Assembly: GCA_021228405.1 (NCBI GenBank)
Contig: JAJQRF010000002.1
Location: forward strand, 248,001-312,000
Length of the DNA stretch: 64,000 nt
Reading direction: 5' to 3'
From: Pyrinomonadaceae bacterium
GTDB taxonomy: Bacteria > Acidobacteriota > Blastocatellia > Pyrinomonadales > Pyrinomonadaceae
The notes beneath the pieces are model-generated. The model saw only the letters and a program-made list of their open reading frames with translations, was not told the origin of the DNA and searched no databases. Made by a program: the position numbers and the translations under genes. Shown here piece by piece: positions 1 to 8,328 of the stretch. Within the stretch, counting starts at the first letter, position 1. Each line of letters begins with the position of its first letter.

Positions 1-793
1 CTGGCGCGTCAGTCAGGGCGAAGCGGTTCAGGCGGTCGATTACGTCAACGCGCCGCTGATGATCTCGAAAGAACGCGGAACGAATGAGATCAATTGGTCG
101 ATCGGCGTTTATATGACCAATGCCGAGATTGAAAAAGCCTTTAACGTCAGCGATTTGCCGAAACCCTGGTCGGTTGCGCCGAATCAGCCTTTTACGGGTT
201 CTTTTTATTATACCTGGGGATTGATTCCGCTCGCGCTTTTATTCGTCGTGGCGATATTTATGATTCCGTTCAGCGGATTCGGCTCAACGCCTTTGAATCA
301 GCAGATAATTTTGCCGCCGCTCGTAAATTCGACTACGCCGCAAGCCGTTTTCAGTCAGCCTTTTGAGATAAAAGCAAACCGAAATGTAAGAATTACGGCA
401 AATGCGCCCGTTTCAAATGCGTGGGCTGAACTGGATGTCGATCTCATTAACGAACAAAACAACGAAGTTGAATCGGTCAATATTCCGATCGAATATTATT
501 CGGGTTCAGACAGCGACGGCTCTTGGACGGAAGGTTCGCAAACGCAGGACGCAACGCTTTCTTCGCTTCCCGCCGGAAAATATACTCTGCGCGTTGAGGG
601 AACGTGGCAAAACTGGCAGCAGTCGATTCCCGTCAATGTCAAAGTCGAGCAAAACGTCACCCGCGGCGTAAACTTCTGTTGTGCGTTTTTTATTTTGCTG
701 ATCGTCCCGATTTTGGCTCTGTTCCGCCGATTCGCGTTTGAATCGCGCCGTTGGAGCGAAAGTATGTTCGGCGGGTCGAGTTCGGGAGAATAA
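1..793 (+). CDS. DUF4178-type membrane protein, 3' part
   Basis: The reading frame is open from base 2, so the gene starts before the window. The first residues in frame (W-R-V-S-x-G-E, then ERGTNEINWSIG) resemble the end of a DUF4178 domain. A transmembrane helix follows (about 195-265), then an extracytoplasmic beta-rich segment of about 130 residues, and a second helix (about 672-725). DUF4178 proteins have no proven activity. They recur beside DUF350 proteins and aminopropyltransferases, as they do here. The next three genes follow in the same direction at close spacing, so this is probably the front of an operon. The family call rests on a short fragment plus context. Confidence 0.75.
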   Translation, partial: WRVSQGEAVQAVDYVNAPLMISKERGTNEINWSIGVYMTNAEIEKAFNVSDLPKPWSVAPNQPFTGSFYYTWGLIPLALLFVVAIFMIPFSGFGSTPLNQQIILPPLVNSTTPQAVFSQPFEIKANRNVRITANAPVSNAWAELDVDLINEQNNEVESVNIPIEYYSGSDSDGSWTEGSQTQDATLSSLPAGKYTLRVEGTWQNWQQSIPVNVKVEQNVTRGVNFCCAFFILLIVPILALFRRFAFESRRWSESMFGGSSSGE

Positions 794-801
794 CCAAATT
801 T

Positions 802-951
802 ATGCTTAAAAAATTATATTTGCTTTTCGGTATCGGGGTTTTGCTGGTGTATTCTTCCGCCGCCTGGTTTGGGTGGGAATTTGCCAATTCGGGAAGCAAT
901 TCAAGACTTGGAATGCCGTTCATTTACGGCGGATTTCGTGGAGGAAAATAA
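802..951 (+). CDS. small single-pass membrane protein, 49 aa
   Basis: This is a 49-residue protein starting MLKKLYLLFG with one hydrophobic helix (residues 4-24) and a short Gly-rich tail. The start at 802 lies just after the upstream stop, with a GGGAGAA ribosome-binding site overlapping that stop region. It sits between the DUF4178 gene and the DUF350 gene, 3 bases before the latter. I do not recognise a family. Coupled spacing suggests a small subunit of the same membrane assembly. Confidence 0.6.
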   Translation: MLKKLYLLFGIGVLLVYSSAAWFGWEFANSGSNSRLGMPFIYGGFRGGK

Positions 952-954
952 TAA

Positions 955-1215
955 ATGTCGAATCTTTTATCAGGCTTGATGCCGTTGGCTTTTATCGTTA
1001 AGCTCGAAGAACTTTTGCCCGTTCTGATAACGACCGTAGTTTTTGTCGGCATCGGTTTACTCGTTTTCGCAGTCGCCTTTTTCATCGTCGTTAAAGTTGC
1101 GCCTTTTTCGGTCAAAAAAGAGATCGAAGAAGACCAGAACACCTCGTTGGCGATCATTATCGGCGCGATCATTATCGGCGTGGCGATCATTATCGCCTCG
1201 GCGATCAACGGCTGA
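955..1215 (+). CDS. DUF350 family membrane protein
   Basis: This 86-residue protein has two strongly hydrophobic helices (about 20-50 and 65-84) around a short charged segment containing KKEIEEDQN. That is about half the four-helix YjfL-type unit and matches the two-helix DUF350 form. A GGAGGAAAA ribosome-binding site precedes the ATG. The family is of unknown function. It is repeatedly found with DUF4178 and aminopropyltransferases, as it is here, and probably acts in the inner membrane. Confidence 0.8.
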   Translation: MSNLLSGLMPLAFIVKLEELLPVLITTVVFVGIGLLVFAVAFFIVVKVAPFSVKKEIEEDQNTSLAIIIGAIIIGVAIIIASAING

Positions 1216-1303
1216 AATTTTAGAAAAACGGAAAGTGGAAAATGAAAAATGACCGCATTTTGTTTCGTTTTTCGTTTTCCGTTTTGTATTTTCCGTTTTC
1301 CAA

Positions 1304-2827
1304 ATGAACAAAACTCCGCTTCTTTTTCTAAACGTCATCATCATCGCCACCTGCGGTTTGATCTACGAACTGCTCGCCGCCACCGTTTCCTCATACGTGC
1401 TTGGCGATTCGGTCACACAATTTTCATTGGTGATCGGCATATATCTTTCGGCGATGGGAGTCGGTTCGTGGCTTTCAGGTTTTTTAGACAATAATTTAGC
1501 CAAACGCTTTGTCGAGATCGAGCTTGCCGTTGCCGTTGTCGGCGGATTTTCCGCGCCGCTTCTCTTTCTTACCTTCGCCAACGTTTCCTATTTCAACATC
1601 ATTCTTTACGCGATGGTTTTCGTTATCGGCGCGCTCGTCGGTTTGGAAATTCCGCTGTTGATGCGGATTTTGAAGGACGAGATCGACTTTAAAAACCTCG
1701 TCGCCAGAGTTTTGGCATTGGATTATGCGGGCGCACTTGTCGCTTCACTGCTTTTCCCGATCTTTCTCGTCCCGAAATTGGGTTTGACGCGCACGAGCCT
1801 GATCTTCGGGCTTTTAAACGCCGGAGTCGGACTCTGGGGAACGTGGCTTCTGGAAAATCTGATTAAACCGCGTGACACCAACATTTTACGCGTCAAAGGA
1901 TTTATCATCGCGGTTCTTCTGATTATCGCTTTCATCAAAGCCGATGCGCTGACTTCGCTTGCCGAAGATGCACTTTTTGTCGATAACATAATTTACGCGA
2001 AAAGCTCTTCGTATCAGCGAATCGTCGTGACCAAAGGCAAAACGGGCTATTCGCTTTTTTTGAACGGCAACCTGCAATTCAACACTTTCGACGAATACCG
2101 CTATCACGAAGCATTGGTGCATCCGGCATTTGCCGTGCACGACGGAAATCCGAAACGGATTCTGGTTCTTGGCGGCGGCGACGGTTTAGCCGTGCGCGAG
2201 ATTTTGAAATATCCGTCGGTCGAAACCGTCACGCTCGTCGATCTCGACCCCGAAATGACGAAAGTTTCAAAATCAGTGCCGGTTTTGGGCGAATTGAACA
2301 AACATTCGCTCGAAGACAGCCGCGTTTCGGTCATCAATAACGATGCTTTCGTTTGGCTCGATTCGGCTGAAACCGAACCTTTTGATGTGGCGATCGTCGA
2401 TTTTCCCGACCCGAATAATTTCGCGCTCGGAAAGCTCTATACGACACGCTTTTACAATCTTCTAAAAAAAAAACTCAAACCCGATTCGGCAGTCGTAATT
2501 CAAACGACCTCGCCGCTGATGGCACGAAAATCTTTCTGGTGCATCGTCAAAACGCTTGAAGCATCGGGTTTTAGCGTCAAACCATACAACACGACCGTGC
2601 CGAGCTTTGGCGTTTGGGGCTACGCGCTGGCAAAGCTCCAACCGTTTGAAACGCCGTCAAAACTGCCCGAAAACGTCGAACTGAAATACCTCAACGAAAA
2701 AACGCTTTCCTCGATGTTCGAGTTTTCAGCCGACACGAATCTTCCGAACGAAGAAATCGAAATAAACCGCTTGGACAATCAAGCTTTAGTCAGATATTAC
2801 GAATCGGAATGGAGAAGATTTGAGTAA
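1304..2827 (+). CDS. membrane-embedded polyamine aminopropyltransferase (spermidine synthase-like)
   Basis: The first ~215 residues form about seven transmembrane helices, starting CGLIYELLAATVSSYVLG. This is the usual fused membrane half of long SpeE-like proteins. The C-terminal half is a Rossmann aminopropyltransferase: the cofactor loop LVLGGGDGLAVREIL lies near residue 286, the acidic VDLDPEM near 312, and the catalytic-region VDFPDPNN near 365. Family knowledge: these enzymes transfer an aminopropyl group from decarboxylated AdoMet to an amine. The acceptor in membrane-fused forms is not established. DUF4178 and DUF350 genes precede it and an FAD oxidoreductase follows, all on the same strand. 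Confidence 0.88.
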   Translation: MNKTPLLFLNVIIIATCGLIYELLAATVSSYVLGDSVTQFSLVIGIYLSAMGVGSWLSGFLDNNLAKRFVEIELAVAVVGGFSAPLLFLTFANVSYFNIILYAMVFVIGALVGLEIPLLMRILKDEIDFKNLVARVLALDYAGALVASLLFPIFLVPKLGLTRTSLIFGLLNAGVGLWGTWLLENLIKPRDTNILRVKGFIIAVLLIIAFIKADALTSLAEDALFVDNIIYAKSSSYQRIVVTKGKTGYSLFLNGNLQFNTFDEYRYHEALVHPAFAVHDGNPKRILVLGGGDGLAVREILKYPSVETVTLVDLDPEMTKVSKSVPVLGELNKHSLEDSRVSVINNDAFVWLDSAETEPFDVAIVDFPDPNNFALGKLYTTRFYNLLKKKLKPDSAVVIQTTSPLMARKSFWCIVKTLEASGFSVKPYNTTVPSFGVWGYALAKLQPFETPSKLPENVELKYLNEKTLSSMFEFSADTNLPNEEIEINRLDNQALVRYYESEWRRFE

Positions 2828-2854
2828 CTCTGTATTGGAAAAACACTTTCGGAA

Positions 2855-4459
2855 ATGAAATTTACCCGTCGCGAAATTTTAACTGCATTTTTAGGCTTGC
2901 CGTTTGCGCTTTCGGCGTGCAGGTCGAAATCTGAAAATACGGAAGTTGCAGGTGAAATCGTCGGTGCAAATGTTAATGTCGGGCATATTTTGCGCGAGAT
3001 GCGGAATGTGGAAGTTCCGCCAAATAATTGGGAAAATGTAAAAGTTGCGATCATCGGCGGCGGCGCGGCAGGACTGGCGGCGGCTTATAAATTGAACAAG
3101 GAAAATTTCGGCGATTTCGTTCTTTTGGAACTCGAAAACAAGATCGGCGGAACGGCACAAAGCGGCGAATCGAATGTTGTTCCGTATCCTTGGGGCGCGC
3201 ATTATTTGCCTGTTCCTTTTCAGGAAAATACCGAATTGATCGCGCTTTTGGACGAAATGAATTTGACCGAAGGACGCGACGTGAAAGGTGAACTCGTTGT
3301 CAAGGAACAGTTTTTGTGTCGTGAACCCGAAGAGAGAGTTTTTTATAAAGGTCGCTGGTATGAAGGTTTGTATCTGCACGTCGGCGAAAACGAAGAAGAA
3401 AAACGTCAGTTTGCCGAATTTCAAAAGCAAGTCGATTTCTGGGTGAATTGGCGCGATGCAACCGGCAGACGAGCTTTCGTTTTACCCGTCGCAAATTGTT
3501 CGCGCGATGCGGAAGTTTTGGCTCTGGACAAAATTTCGTTCGGAGATTGGCTGCGTCAAAAAGGTTTTACTTCGGAAAGATTATTTTGGTATTGCGATTA
3601 TGCGACCCGCGACGATTACGGCTTAAAGCTCGATCAAACTTCGGCTTGGGCAGGACTTTTTTATTTCTGTTCACGCGTCCGCAAATCGGGCGAAGAATCT
3701 CAGCCCTTTATCACTTTTCCCGAAGGCAACGGCAGATTTGTAAATTTTCTTCATTCAAAAATTAAAGACAAAACGCGGATGAAAACCGTTGCGCTCGAAA
3801 TAATTCCGACCGAAAAAGGCGTTGATGTGATTTATCTCAACACGGAAACAAACGAAATTCGCGGGCTTCATTGTGAGAAAACGATCTTCGCCGCGCCGAT
3901 CTTTACGGCAAAATATTTGATCCGTGATTTCAAAACGAATCCGCCCGAATTTGTGAAGGAATTTGAACATAATGCCTGGTTCGTAGCGAATTTATTTTTG
4001 AAAGACCGACCGAAAAACCGTTTTCCGCGCGATTTTCCGCTTGCCTGGGACAATGTTTTGTATGAAAGTCCGAGTTTGGGTTACGTAAATTCGACGCATC
4101 AAAAAGGAATCGATTACGGCGCGGCGGTTTTTACATATTATTACCCGATGTGCGCGGAAGAAAACGCCCGCGCCAAACTTTTCGCGCTTAATCACAAAGA
4201 ATTAGCCGACATAATTTTGACCGATCTTTCCCGCGCACACCCAACGATTCGCGAATTGACCGAAAAAATAGACGTGATGCGCTGGGGACACGCGATGATA
4301 AGCCCTCGCACTAACTTCTTATGGTCAACGGCACGCGACAAAGCGCAAAAGCCGTTCAGAAACATCCATTTCGCGCACTCTGACCTGAGCGGAATCGCAC
4401 TTTTTGAAGAAGCGTTTTATCATGGAATCCGTGTAGCGAACGAGATTTTACCAGGTTGA
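2855..4459 (+). CDS. exported FAD/NAD(P)-binding amine-oxidase-like oxidoreductase
   Basis: The N-terminus carries a twin-arginine-like TRREIL followed by a hydrophobic stretch and a lipobox-like ALSAC (Cys22), so it is probably a Tat-exported, lipid-anchored protein. A Rossmann dinucleotide motif VAIIGGGAAGLAAAYKL spans residues 64-80, followed by the LLELENKIGG stretch typical of flavin amine oxidases. The length of 534 residues suits that superfamily. It starts 28 bases after the aminopropyltransferase, so a role on polyamine-like products is possible, but the substrate is unknown. Its 3' end overlaps the convergent NYN gene by 12 bases. Confidence 0.82.
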   Translation: MKFTRREILTAFLGLPFALSACRSKSENTEVAGEIVGANVNVGHILREMRNVEVPPNNWENVKVAIIGGGAAGLAAAYKLNKENFGDFVLLELENKIGGTAQSGESNVVPYPWGAHYLPVPFQENTELIALLDEMNLTEGRDVKGELVVKEQFLCREPEERVFYKGRWYEGLYLHVGENEEEKRQFAEFQKQVDFWVNWRDATGRRAFVLPVANCSRDAEVLALDKISFGDWLRQKGFTSERLFWYCDYATRDDYGLKLDQTSAWAGLFYFCSRVRKSGEESQPFITFPEGNGRFVNFLHSKIKDKTRMKTVALEIIPTEKGVDVIYLNTETNEIRGLHCEKTIFAAPIFTAKYLIRDFKTNPPEFVKEFEHNAWFVANLFLKDRPKNRFPRDFPLAWDNVLYESPSLGYVNSTHQKGIDYGAAVFTYYYPMCAEENARAKLFALNHKELADIILTDLSRAHPTIRELTEKIDVMRWGHAMISPRTNFLWSTARDKAQKPFRNIHFAHSDLSGIALFEEAFYHGIRVANEILPG

Positions 4460-5092
4460 AGGCTTGATTACCGATTTTCCTTTTTTTGTAATATAAGGAT
4501 CAGCGAATTGATATTTTGTATAGTTGTTGCTTGAAATGTCAAAATGTTTTGAAACTAAATTGGCAAGTTCTTTATTATGACGTTTATAAGGCATCATAAA
4601 AATAATTTCCTTTTTTGGAAATATGTTTTGCACAGTTTTGACGGCAGGAACGATGTCCGTATCGCCTGTGACTAAAACAATTGTGTCGCATTTGTCGAGA
4701 AATAAAAGTTCGAGCAAGCGCGTTGACATTGCAACATCAGTTTCTTTTTCTTCACGGCGATTGAAAGTTTGGTTACATTTTTGACAAAAAGTTAAACTCT
4801 TTTTGAAGCGGTGAAGTTCGACTTTTACGCCCGAATCTTCCAAAAAGCGAATATAGGTTCGGTGGCGAACTGTAACATCAGGCTTTCGCATTTCAAGATG
4901 TTTTGCGAGTGCAGAAAAATAATAAACGTCGGAAATTTGTGCGTTGTTACCAACTAAATGAAGAAATGAATCACATAAAGAGCGAATATCCAGCCATCGG
5001 GTTCCGATTCCTTTTAACCCAAGATCGTGGCTTGCTGATTTTACTGAGTGATAAAGATTAAAACCGTCTATGAGAAAAGATGTTCGATTCAT
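4448..5092 (-). CDS. NYN (PIN-like) domain nuclease
   Basis: The protein begins MNRTSFLIDGFNLYHSV, the NYN-domain opening with its first catalytic Asp (Asp9). Further acidic positions follow in EKETDVAMS and in VLVTGDTDIVPAV, giving the usual PIN-like acidic site. A CxxC pair (CQKCNQ) lies before the EKETDVA segment. Family knowledge: NYN proteins are metal-dependent RNases or related nucleases. The ATG at 5092 overlaps the stop of a 31-codon upstream reading frame in an ATGA arrangement, and a terminator-like hairpin lies just upstream, so expression may be attenuated. Confidence 0.88.
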   Translation of the reverse strand: MNRTSFLIDGFNLYHSVKSASHDLGLKGIGTRWLDIRSLCDSFLHLVGNNAQISDVYYFSALAKHLEMRKPDVTVRHRTYIRFLEDSGVKVELHRFKKSLTFCQKCNQTFNRREEKETDVAMSTRLLELLFLDKCDTIVLVTGDTDIVPAVKTVQNIFPKKEIIFMMPYKRHNKELANLVSKHFDISSNNYTKYQFADPYITKKGKSVIKPSTW

Positions 5093-5184
5093 TCTTTAGA
5101 GTTATAAAAGAAAAACCCCGCAATCGCAACTGCGGGGGGACTGAAGAGCCTTCGCCCGTTCAGTGATGATTTAGTTGAGAGCAT
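5089..5184 (-). CDS. possible leader peptide upstream of the NYN gene, 31 aa
   Basis: An ATG at 5184 opens a 31-codon frame that ends in TGA overlapping the NYN start (ATGA). It reads MLSTKSSLNG at the start and GFFFYNSKE at the end. The U-tract of the hairpin at 5111-5137 encodes the Phe run, so part of the reading may be an accident of that structure. I see no strong ribosome-binding site. The exact coupling to the NYN start favours a real leader, but comparison with other genomes is needed to tell. Confidence 0.3.
   Translation of the reverse strand: MLSTKSSLNGRRLFSPPAVAIAGFFFYNSKE
5111..5137 (-). terminator. terminator-like hairpin upstream of the NYN gene
   Basis: CCCCGCA (5116-5122) pairs with TGCGGGG (5131-5137) around an 8-base loop. 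On the minus strand the stem is followed by TTTTTC. It lies between any minus-strand promoter and the NYN start at 5092, so it would act as an attenuator. A second stem just upstream on the same transcript (CTGAA at 5163-5159 with TTCAG at 5145-5141, extended by GGGC/GCTC) could take part in switching. Confidence 0.6.
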
Positions 5185-5236
5185 AACATAGTTACTATGT
5201 GATTTCAACAAAACCTAACGATAGGTTTGCTATAAA

Positions 5237-6286
5237 ATGCAAGAAATTTCTGCAAATAACAAGTGGCTTTTTTCCAGAGAAATCGATCTTTCGGTTTTTC
5301 TCGGAAGTGCGGTTGTGTCTTTGCTTTTGCTTGTTTTGGGTTGGCAGATTGGAATTTTGAATGAAGATTCGCCGGATTGGACCTGGATTTCGGCGGTTTT
5401 GCTGATCGATGTCGCGCACGTTTGGTCAACCAGTTTTCGGGTTTATTTCGACGTTGAAGAATTCAAACGGCGTGTTTGGCTTTACACGCTCGTGCCTGCT
5501 TTCGGTTACGCGGTCGGTGTTGCGCTTTATTCGGAAGGCGAATTAGTTTTTTGGAAGATTTTGGCTCTGGTCGCGGTTTTTCATTTTGTGCGTCAGCAAT
5601 ACGGTTGGGTCAATCTTTACCGTGCGAAACTGAAGGAAACTTCACGGATAACGTGGTGGATCGATGCAGTTGCGATCTATCTGGCGACGGTTTATCCGCT
5701 TGCGTTTTGGATGACGCGCTTGCCGCGAAATTTTGAATGGTTTGTCGCCAACGATTTTTTCGCGTTGCCGCAAACCGTTGAAACAATTCTTTTTCCGGCT
5801 TATGTTTCAGCTTTGGTCGTTTATTTCGGGAAATCGATTTATCTTTATTTCACGCAAGGTTTCTTAAATATCGGCAAAGATATTGTCGTCGCCACGACCG
5901 CGGTTTGCTGGTATGTCGGAATCGTTTTTTTCAATTCGGATTATGCGTTTACGGTGACGAACGTGATAATTCACGGCGTTCCGTATTTTGCTTTAATTTA
6001 TTTTTACGCGAGATCGCGGCGCGAAACGGCTTCGCGATTTTATCAAACGGTTTCGTCGAATTGGATGATCTTTCTGGCGACACTGTGGGCTTTGGCTTAT
6101 GTTGAAGAGATTTTCTGGCATCGCGGCGTTTGGCACGAACGAAACTGGATGTTCGGCGCGGATTGGGATTGGGAAGCCTGGAAAATGTATCTCGTTCCGC
6201 TTCTCGCCGTCCCGCAGTTGACGCATTATGTGCTTGACGGCTTTATCTGGAAACGCAAAAATAATGCGAATTTCAAATTGATCTGA
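5237..6286 (+). CDS. multipass membrane protein of unknown function
   Basis: This 349-residue protein has about eight to nine hydrophobic helices. Conserved-looking polar residues sit inside or at the edge of helices: DVAHVWSTSFRVYFD (about 57-71), HFVRQQYGW (about 115-123), IHGVPYF (about 245-251), and a C-terminal LTHYVLDGFIWK. Intramembrane His residues of this kind occur in several metal-dependent membrane enzymes, including Brp/Blh-like carotenoid oxygenases. I cannot assign it to one of them. It is transcribed divergently from the NYN gene and followed by a long inverted repeat. Confidence 0.6.
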   Translation: MQEISANNKWLFSREIDLSVFLGSAVVSLLLLVLGWQIGILNEDSPDWTWISAVLLIDVAHVWSTSFRVYFDVEEFKRRVWLYTLVPAFGYAVGVALYSEGELVFWKILALVAVFHFVRQQYGWVNLYRAKLKETSRITWWIDAVAIYLATVYPLAFWMTRLPRNFEWFVANDFFALPQTVETILFPAYVSALVVYFGKSIYLYFTQGFLNIGKDIVVATTAVCWYVGIVFFNSDYAFTVTNVIIHGVPYFALIYFYARSRRETASRFYQTVSSNWMIFLATLWALAYVEEIFWHRGVWHERNWMFGADWDWEAWKMYLVPLLAVPQLTHYVLDGFIWKRKNNANFKLI

Positions 6287-6300
6287 GATTTTTGAAACAC

Positions 6301-6363
6301 CGGTTGATGCGGATTTTCGCGGATTTTTATTTTTTGGTAATCCGCGAAAATCCGCATCAACCG
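6301..6363. repeat. perfect 25-bp inverted repeat (REP-like hairpin)
   Basis: The arm at 6301-6325 (CGGTTGATGCGGATTTTCGC and five more bases) is the exact reverse complement of 6339-6363, with a 13-base T-rich loop. It lies 14 bases after a stop codon and 29 bases before the next start. It could act as a terminator in either direction or be a dispersed intergenic palindrome. Multiple copies elsewhere in the genome would identify it as a REP element. Confidence 0.85.
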
Positions 6364-6392
6364 TTGCTTGGTTTTTGTGGTAAATTATTCGT

Positions 6393-7019
6393 ATGAAAAA
6401 CGCATCGAAAAATTCGATAAAAATCGGGCGAATATGTTCACTGTGTGTTTTTCTCTTTGCTCTGATCTTCAACTTTTCGTGCAAAAAATCCTCTGATTCA
6501 GGCGGTTTAAATATTTTGAGTTCCGACGAAACCGCCGAAGCCGCGCAAATCGTCAAGGACGCGAACGGCGATCTGGGAAAGATCAGAACGCTTTACAAGA
6601 ATAATGAAAACAAGCGCGAAGAATTAAAAAAAGCGATGGAATCGAACAATGCCGAAGAAGTGCGCAAGATTTCGGACGAAATCGTTTACCTTATCAACGA
6701 CGGAGCTTCCGCAGGAAAATCAGCCATCGAAAAAATTCAAAAAGCGCAGGAAATGCAAATCAACGAAGACTACCGCGAATATTTGAGCTTAAAGGAAGAA
6801 AGTTTAACGCGGACGCTCGAAGCATTTGAAAATTACCGTCAGGCGGCGCGGGCTTTGCGTGACAATTACGACCCGAAAAATAAGCTCTTGCGCGAAAAGA
6901 TTAAAGAAGAATTCAAAACGCGAAGCGAAAATTACCGTAAAATTATGGAAACCGCCCGCGATTACAGCAACCGCGCCAACGAATTGGCAAAGGATGCCGC
7001 GAGAAGACAAAATCAATAA
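6393..7019 (+). CDS. coiled-coil lipoprotein of unknown function
   Basis: A signal peptide ends in a lipobox-like FNFSC (Cys30). The mature part is almost entirely charged, helical heptad-type sequence rich in E, K, R and A, predicted as coiled coil (about 45-205). It has no catalytic motif. The lipobox predicts an envelope location. It appears monocistronic, bounded by a palindrome upstream and a bidirectional terminator downstream. Confidence 0.7.
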   Translation: MKNASKNSIKIGRICSLCVFLFALIFNFSCKKSSDSGGLNILSSDETAEAAQIVKDANGDLGKIRTLYKNNENKREELKKAMESNNAEEVRKISDEIVYLINDGASAGKSAIEKIQKAQEMQINEDYREYLSLKEESLTRTLEAFENYRQAARALRDNYDPKNKLLREKIKEEFKTRSENYRKIMETARDYSNRANELAKDAARRQNQ

Positions 7020-7023
7020 AAAA

Positions 7024-7057
7024 AGCCGAATCCAAAATTACGATTCGGCTTTTTTTT
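7024..7057. terminator. bidirectional intrinsic terminator
   Basis: AGCCGAATC (7024-7032) pairs with GATTCGGCT (7042-7050) around a 9-base loop. A-runs precede it and T-runs follow, so it can serve the lipoprotein gene on the plus strand and the PDZ gene on the minus strand. Confidence 0.9.
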
Positions 7058-7071
7058 ACTTTAAATTCCGC

Positions 7072-8088
7072 TTAAAGACAAGAAATACCCGGGAACAAAA
7101 TGTTTGCCGGAGTGATCGAACCCAATCTGACAGGTGCGGAAAGAGTCAGCGGAACTGATGGAACGGCAGGAACCGCCAATCTGAGATTTCCCGGCGGAAA
7201 AATTCCCTCTCTTCTTTCAAACATCGGCACAAAATTGCTCTTTACGGTTTGGGGCGTGACATTGATCGTTTGACGATTTTTTTCGCGGACAATCGTTAAA
7301 CTTACGTCGCCTTCCTTTTTCGCGTTCAGCGCACGAATCAGTTCCAGGCTGTTTTTTACTTCCTTGCCATCGGCTTCGACAATGACATCTCCGGCTTTTA
7401 ATCCGGCTTTTGCCGCGGGCGAATTTTCACGGACATTTTCGATCAAAAGCCCTCTTCCGCCCGAAACACCGAAATTTTCGGCTAGTTGTTTAGTCAATTG
7501 GGTTACGCTGACCCCGATCTGGCGGCTTTCACCATTGCGAAGTATCAAAACATTTCCGTCCTCATCCATCGGCGGCAAAGTCATATTCGGCGAAAGCGGA
7601 ATGCGCGAAAGCGGCATTTCGGACATTTGCGGAAAACCTTGCAGAATCGCGCCGTTTTCTCCCAATTCAGGCATTTCACGTTTGCCGATTGTTACTGTAA
7701 ATTCGCGCTCGGTTCCGTTTCTCAAAACCGTTATCTTTGCCTGATGATCGGGTGCAATTTCAGCGATCAAGCGGCTTAATTTACGTGTTCCGGTGACTTC
7801 TTCGCCGTTGAATCTGATGATAACGTCACCGTTTTGAATTCCCGCATCGGCTGCCGGAGAGTTTTCCACAACTTTTTCCACAGCCACGCCGCGAACTTCA
7901 ACCAAACCGTATTTGGCAAAATTTTCCTTACTGATCTCCTGCGTCTGCACCCCGAGATAACTGCCGCCGCCCAAAACGAAATTGAAAACTCCTTCATTTT
8001 TTCGATTCGGTTCGGGCGTTTGCTGGGCAAATGCGACGGCGGAAACCGAAATCGTCAGACAAATAAAAACAGATAATTTGCGTATCAT
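7072..8088 (-). CDS. exported protein with two PDZ domains
   Basis: I chose the start MIRKLSVFIC at 8088 because a signal peptide begins there and GGAGG lies 9 bases upstream; an earlier in-frame ATG at 8169 would put 27 residues before the signal. Cleavage is likely after AFAQ (about residue 22). PDZ1 spans roughly residues 43-135 (YLGVQTQ, NGDVIIRFNGEEV) and PDZ2 roughly 200-290 (AGLKAGDVIVEADGKEV). No Ser-protease triad is present, unlike DegP/HtrA, so this is a periplasmic PDZ scaffold or peptide-binding protein. Confidence 0.82.
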   Translation of the reverse strand: MIRKLSVFICLTISVSAVAFAQQTPEPNRKNEGVFNFVLGGGSYLGVQTQEISKENFAKYGLVEVRGVAVEKVVENSPAADAGIQNGDVIIRFNGEEVTGTRKLSRLIAEIAPDHQAKITVLRNGTEREFTVTIGKREMPELGENGAILQGFPQMSEMPLSRIPLSPNMTLPPMDEDGNVLILRNGESRQIGVSVTQLTKQLAENFGVSGGRGLLIENVRENSPAAKAGLKAGDVIVEADGKEVKNSLELIRALNAKKEGDVSLTIVREKNRQTINVTPQTVKSNFVPMFERREGIFPPGNLRLAVPAVPSVPLTLSAPVRLGSITPANILFPGISCL

Positions 8089-8328
8089 AAAAATAAACCT
8101 CCAATTTTCCGGCAAAAATTTTTCGTTAGATTTTACGAAAGAAATAAATTCTGGGTTGCACGGAAACAAAAAAAAGTTGCTCGACAGCTTTATTAATTAA
8201 TTGGTTTTTCATTTATATATTCGTGATTTCATTAAATTCTTTGCCAAATCATCCTTTAATGTAATAGGATTAATTCTGAAAGTTTTCAGCTTTCGATTTA
8301 CACAGATTTCGAGTAAGGGAAAATTATT

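Noticed and set aside
1216-1303. Purine-rich imperfect inverted repeat between DUF350 and the aminopropyltransferase gene
   Set aside because: GGAAA/TTTTCC words pair only loosely and look like low-complexity sequence; there is no clear terminator or element boundary.
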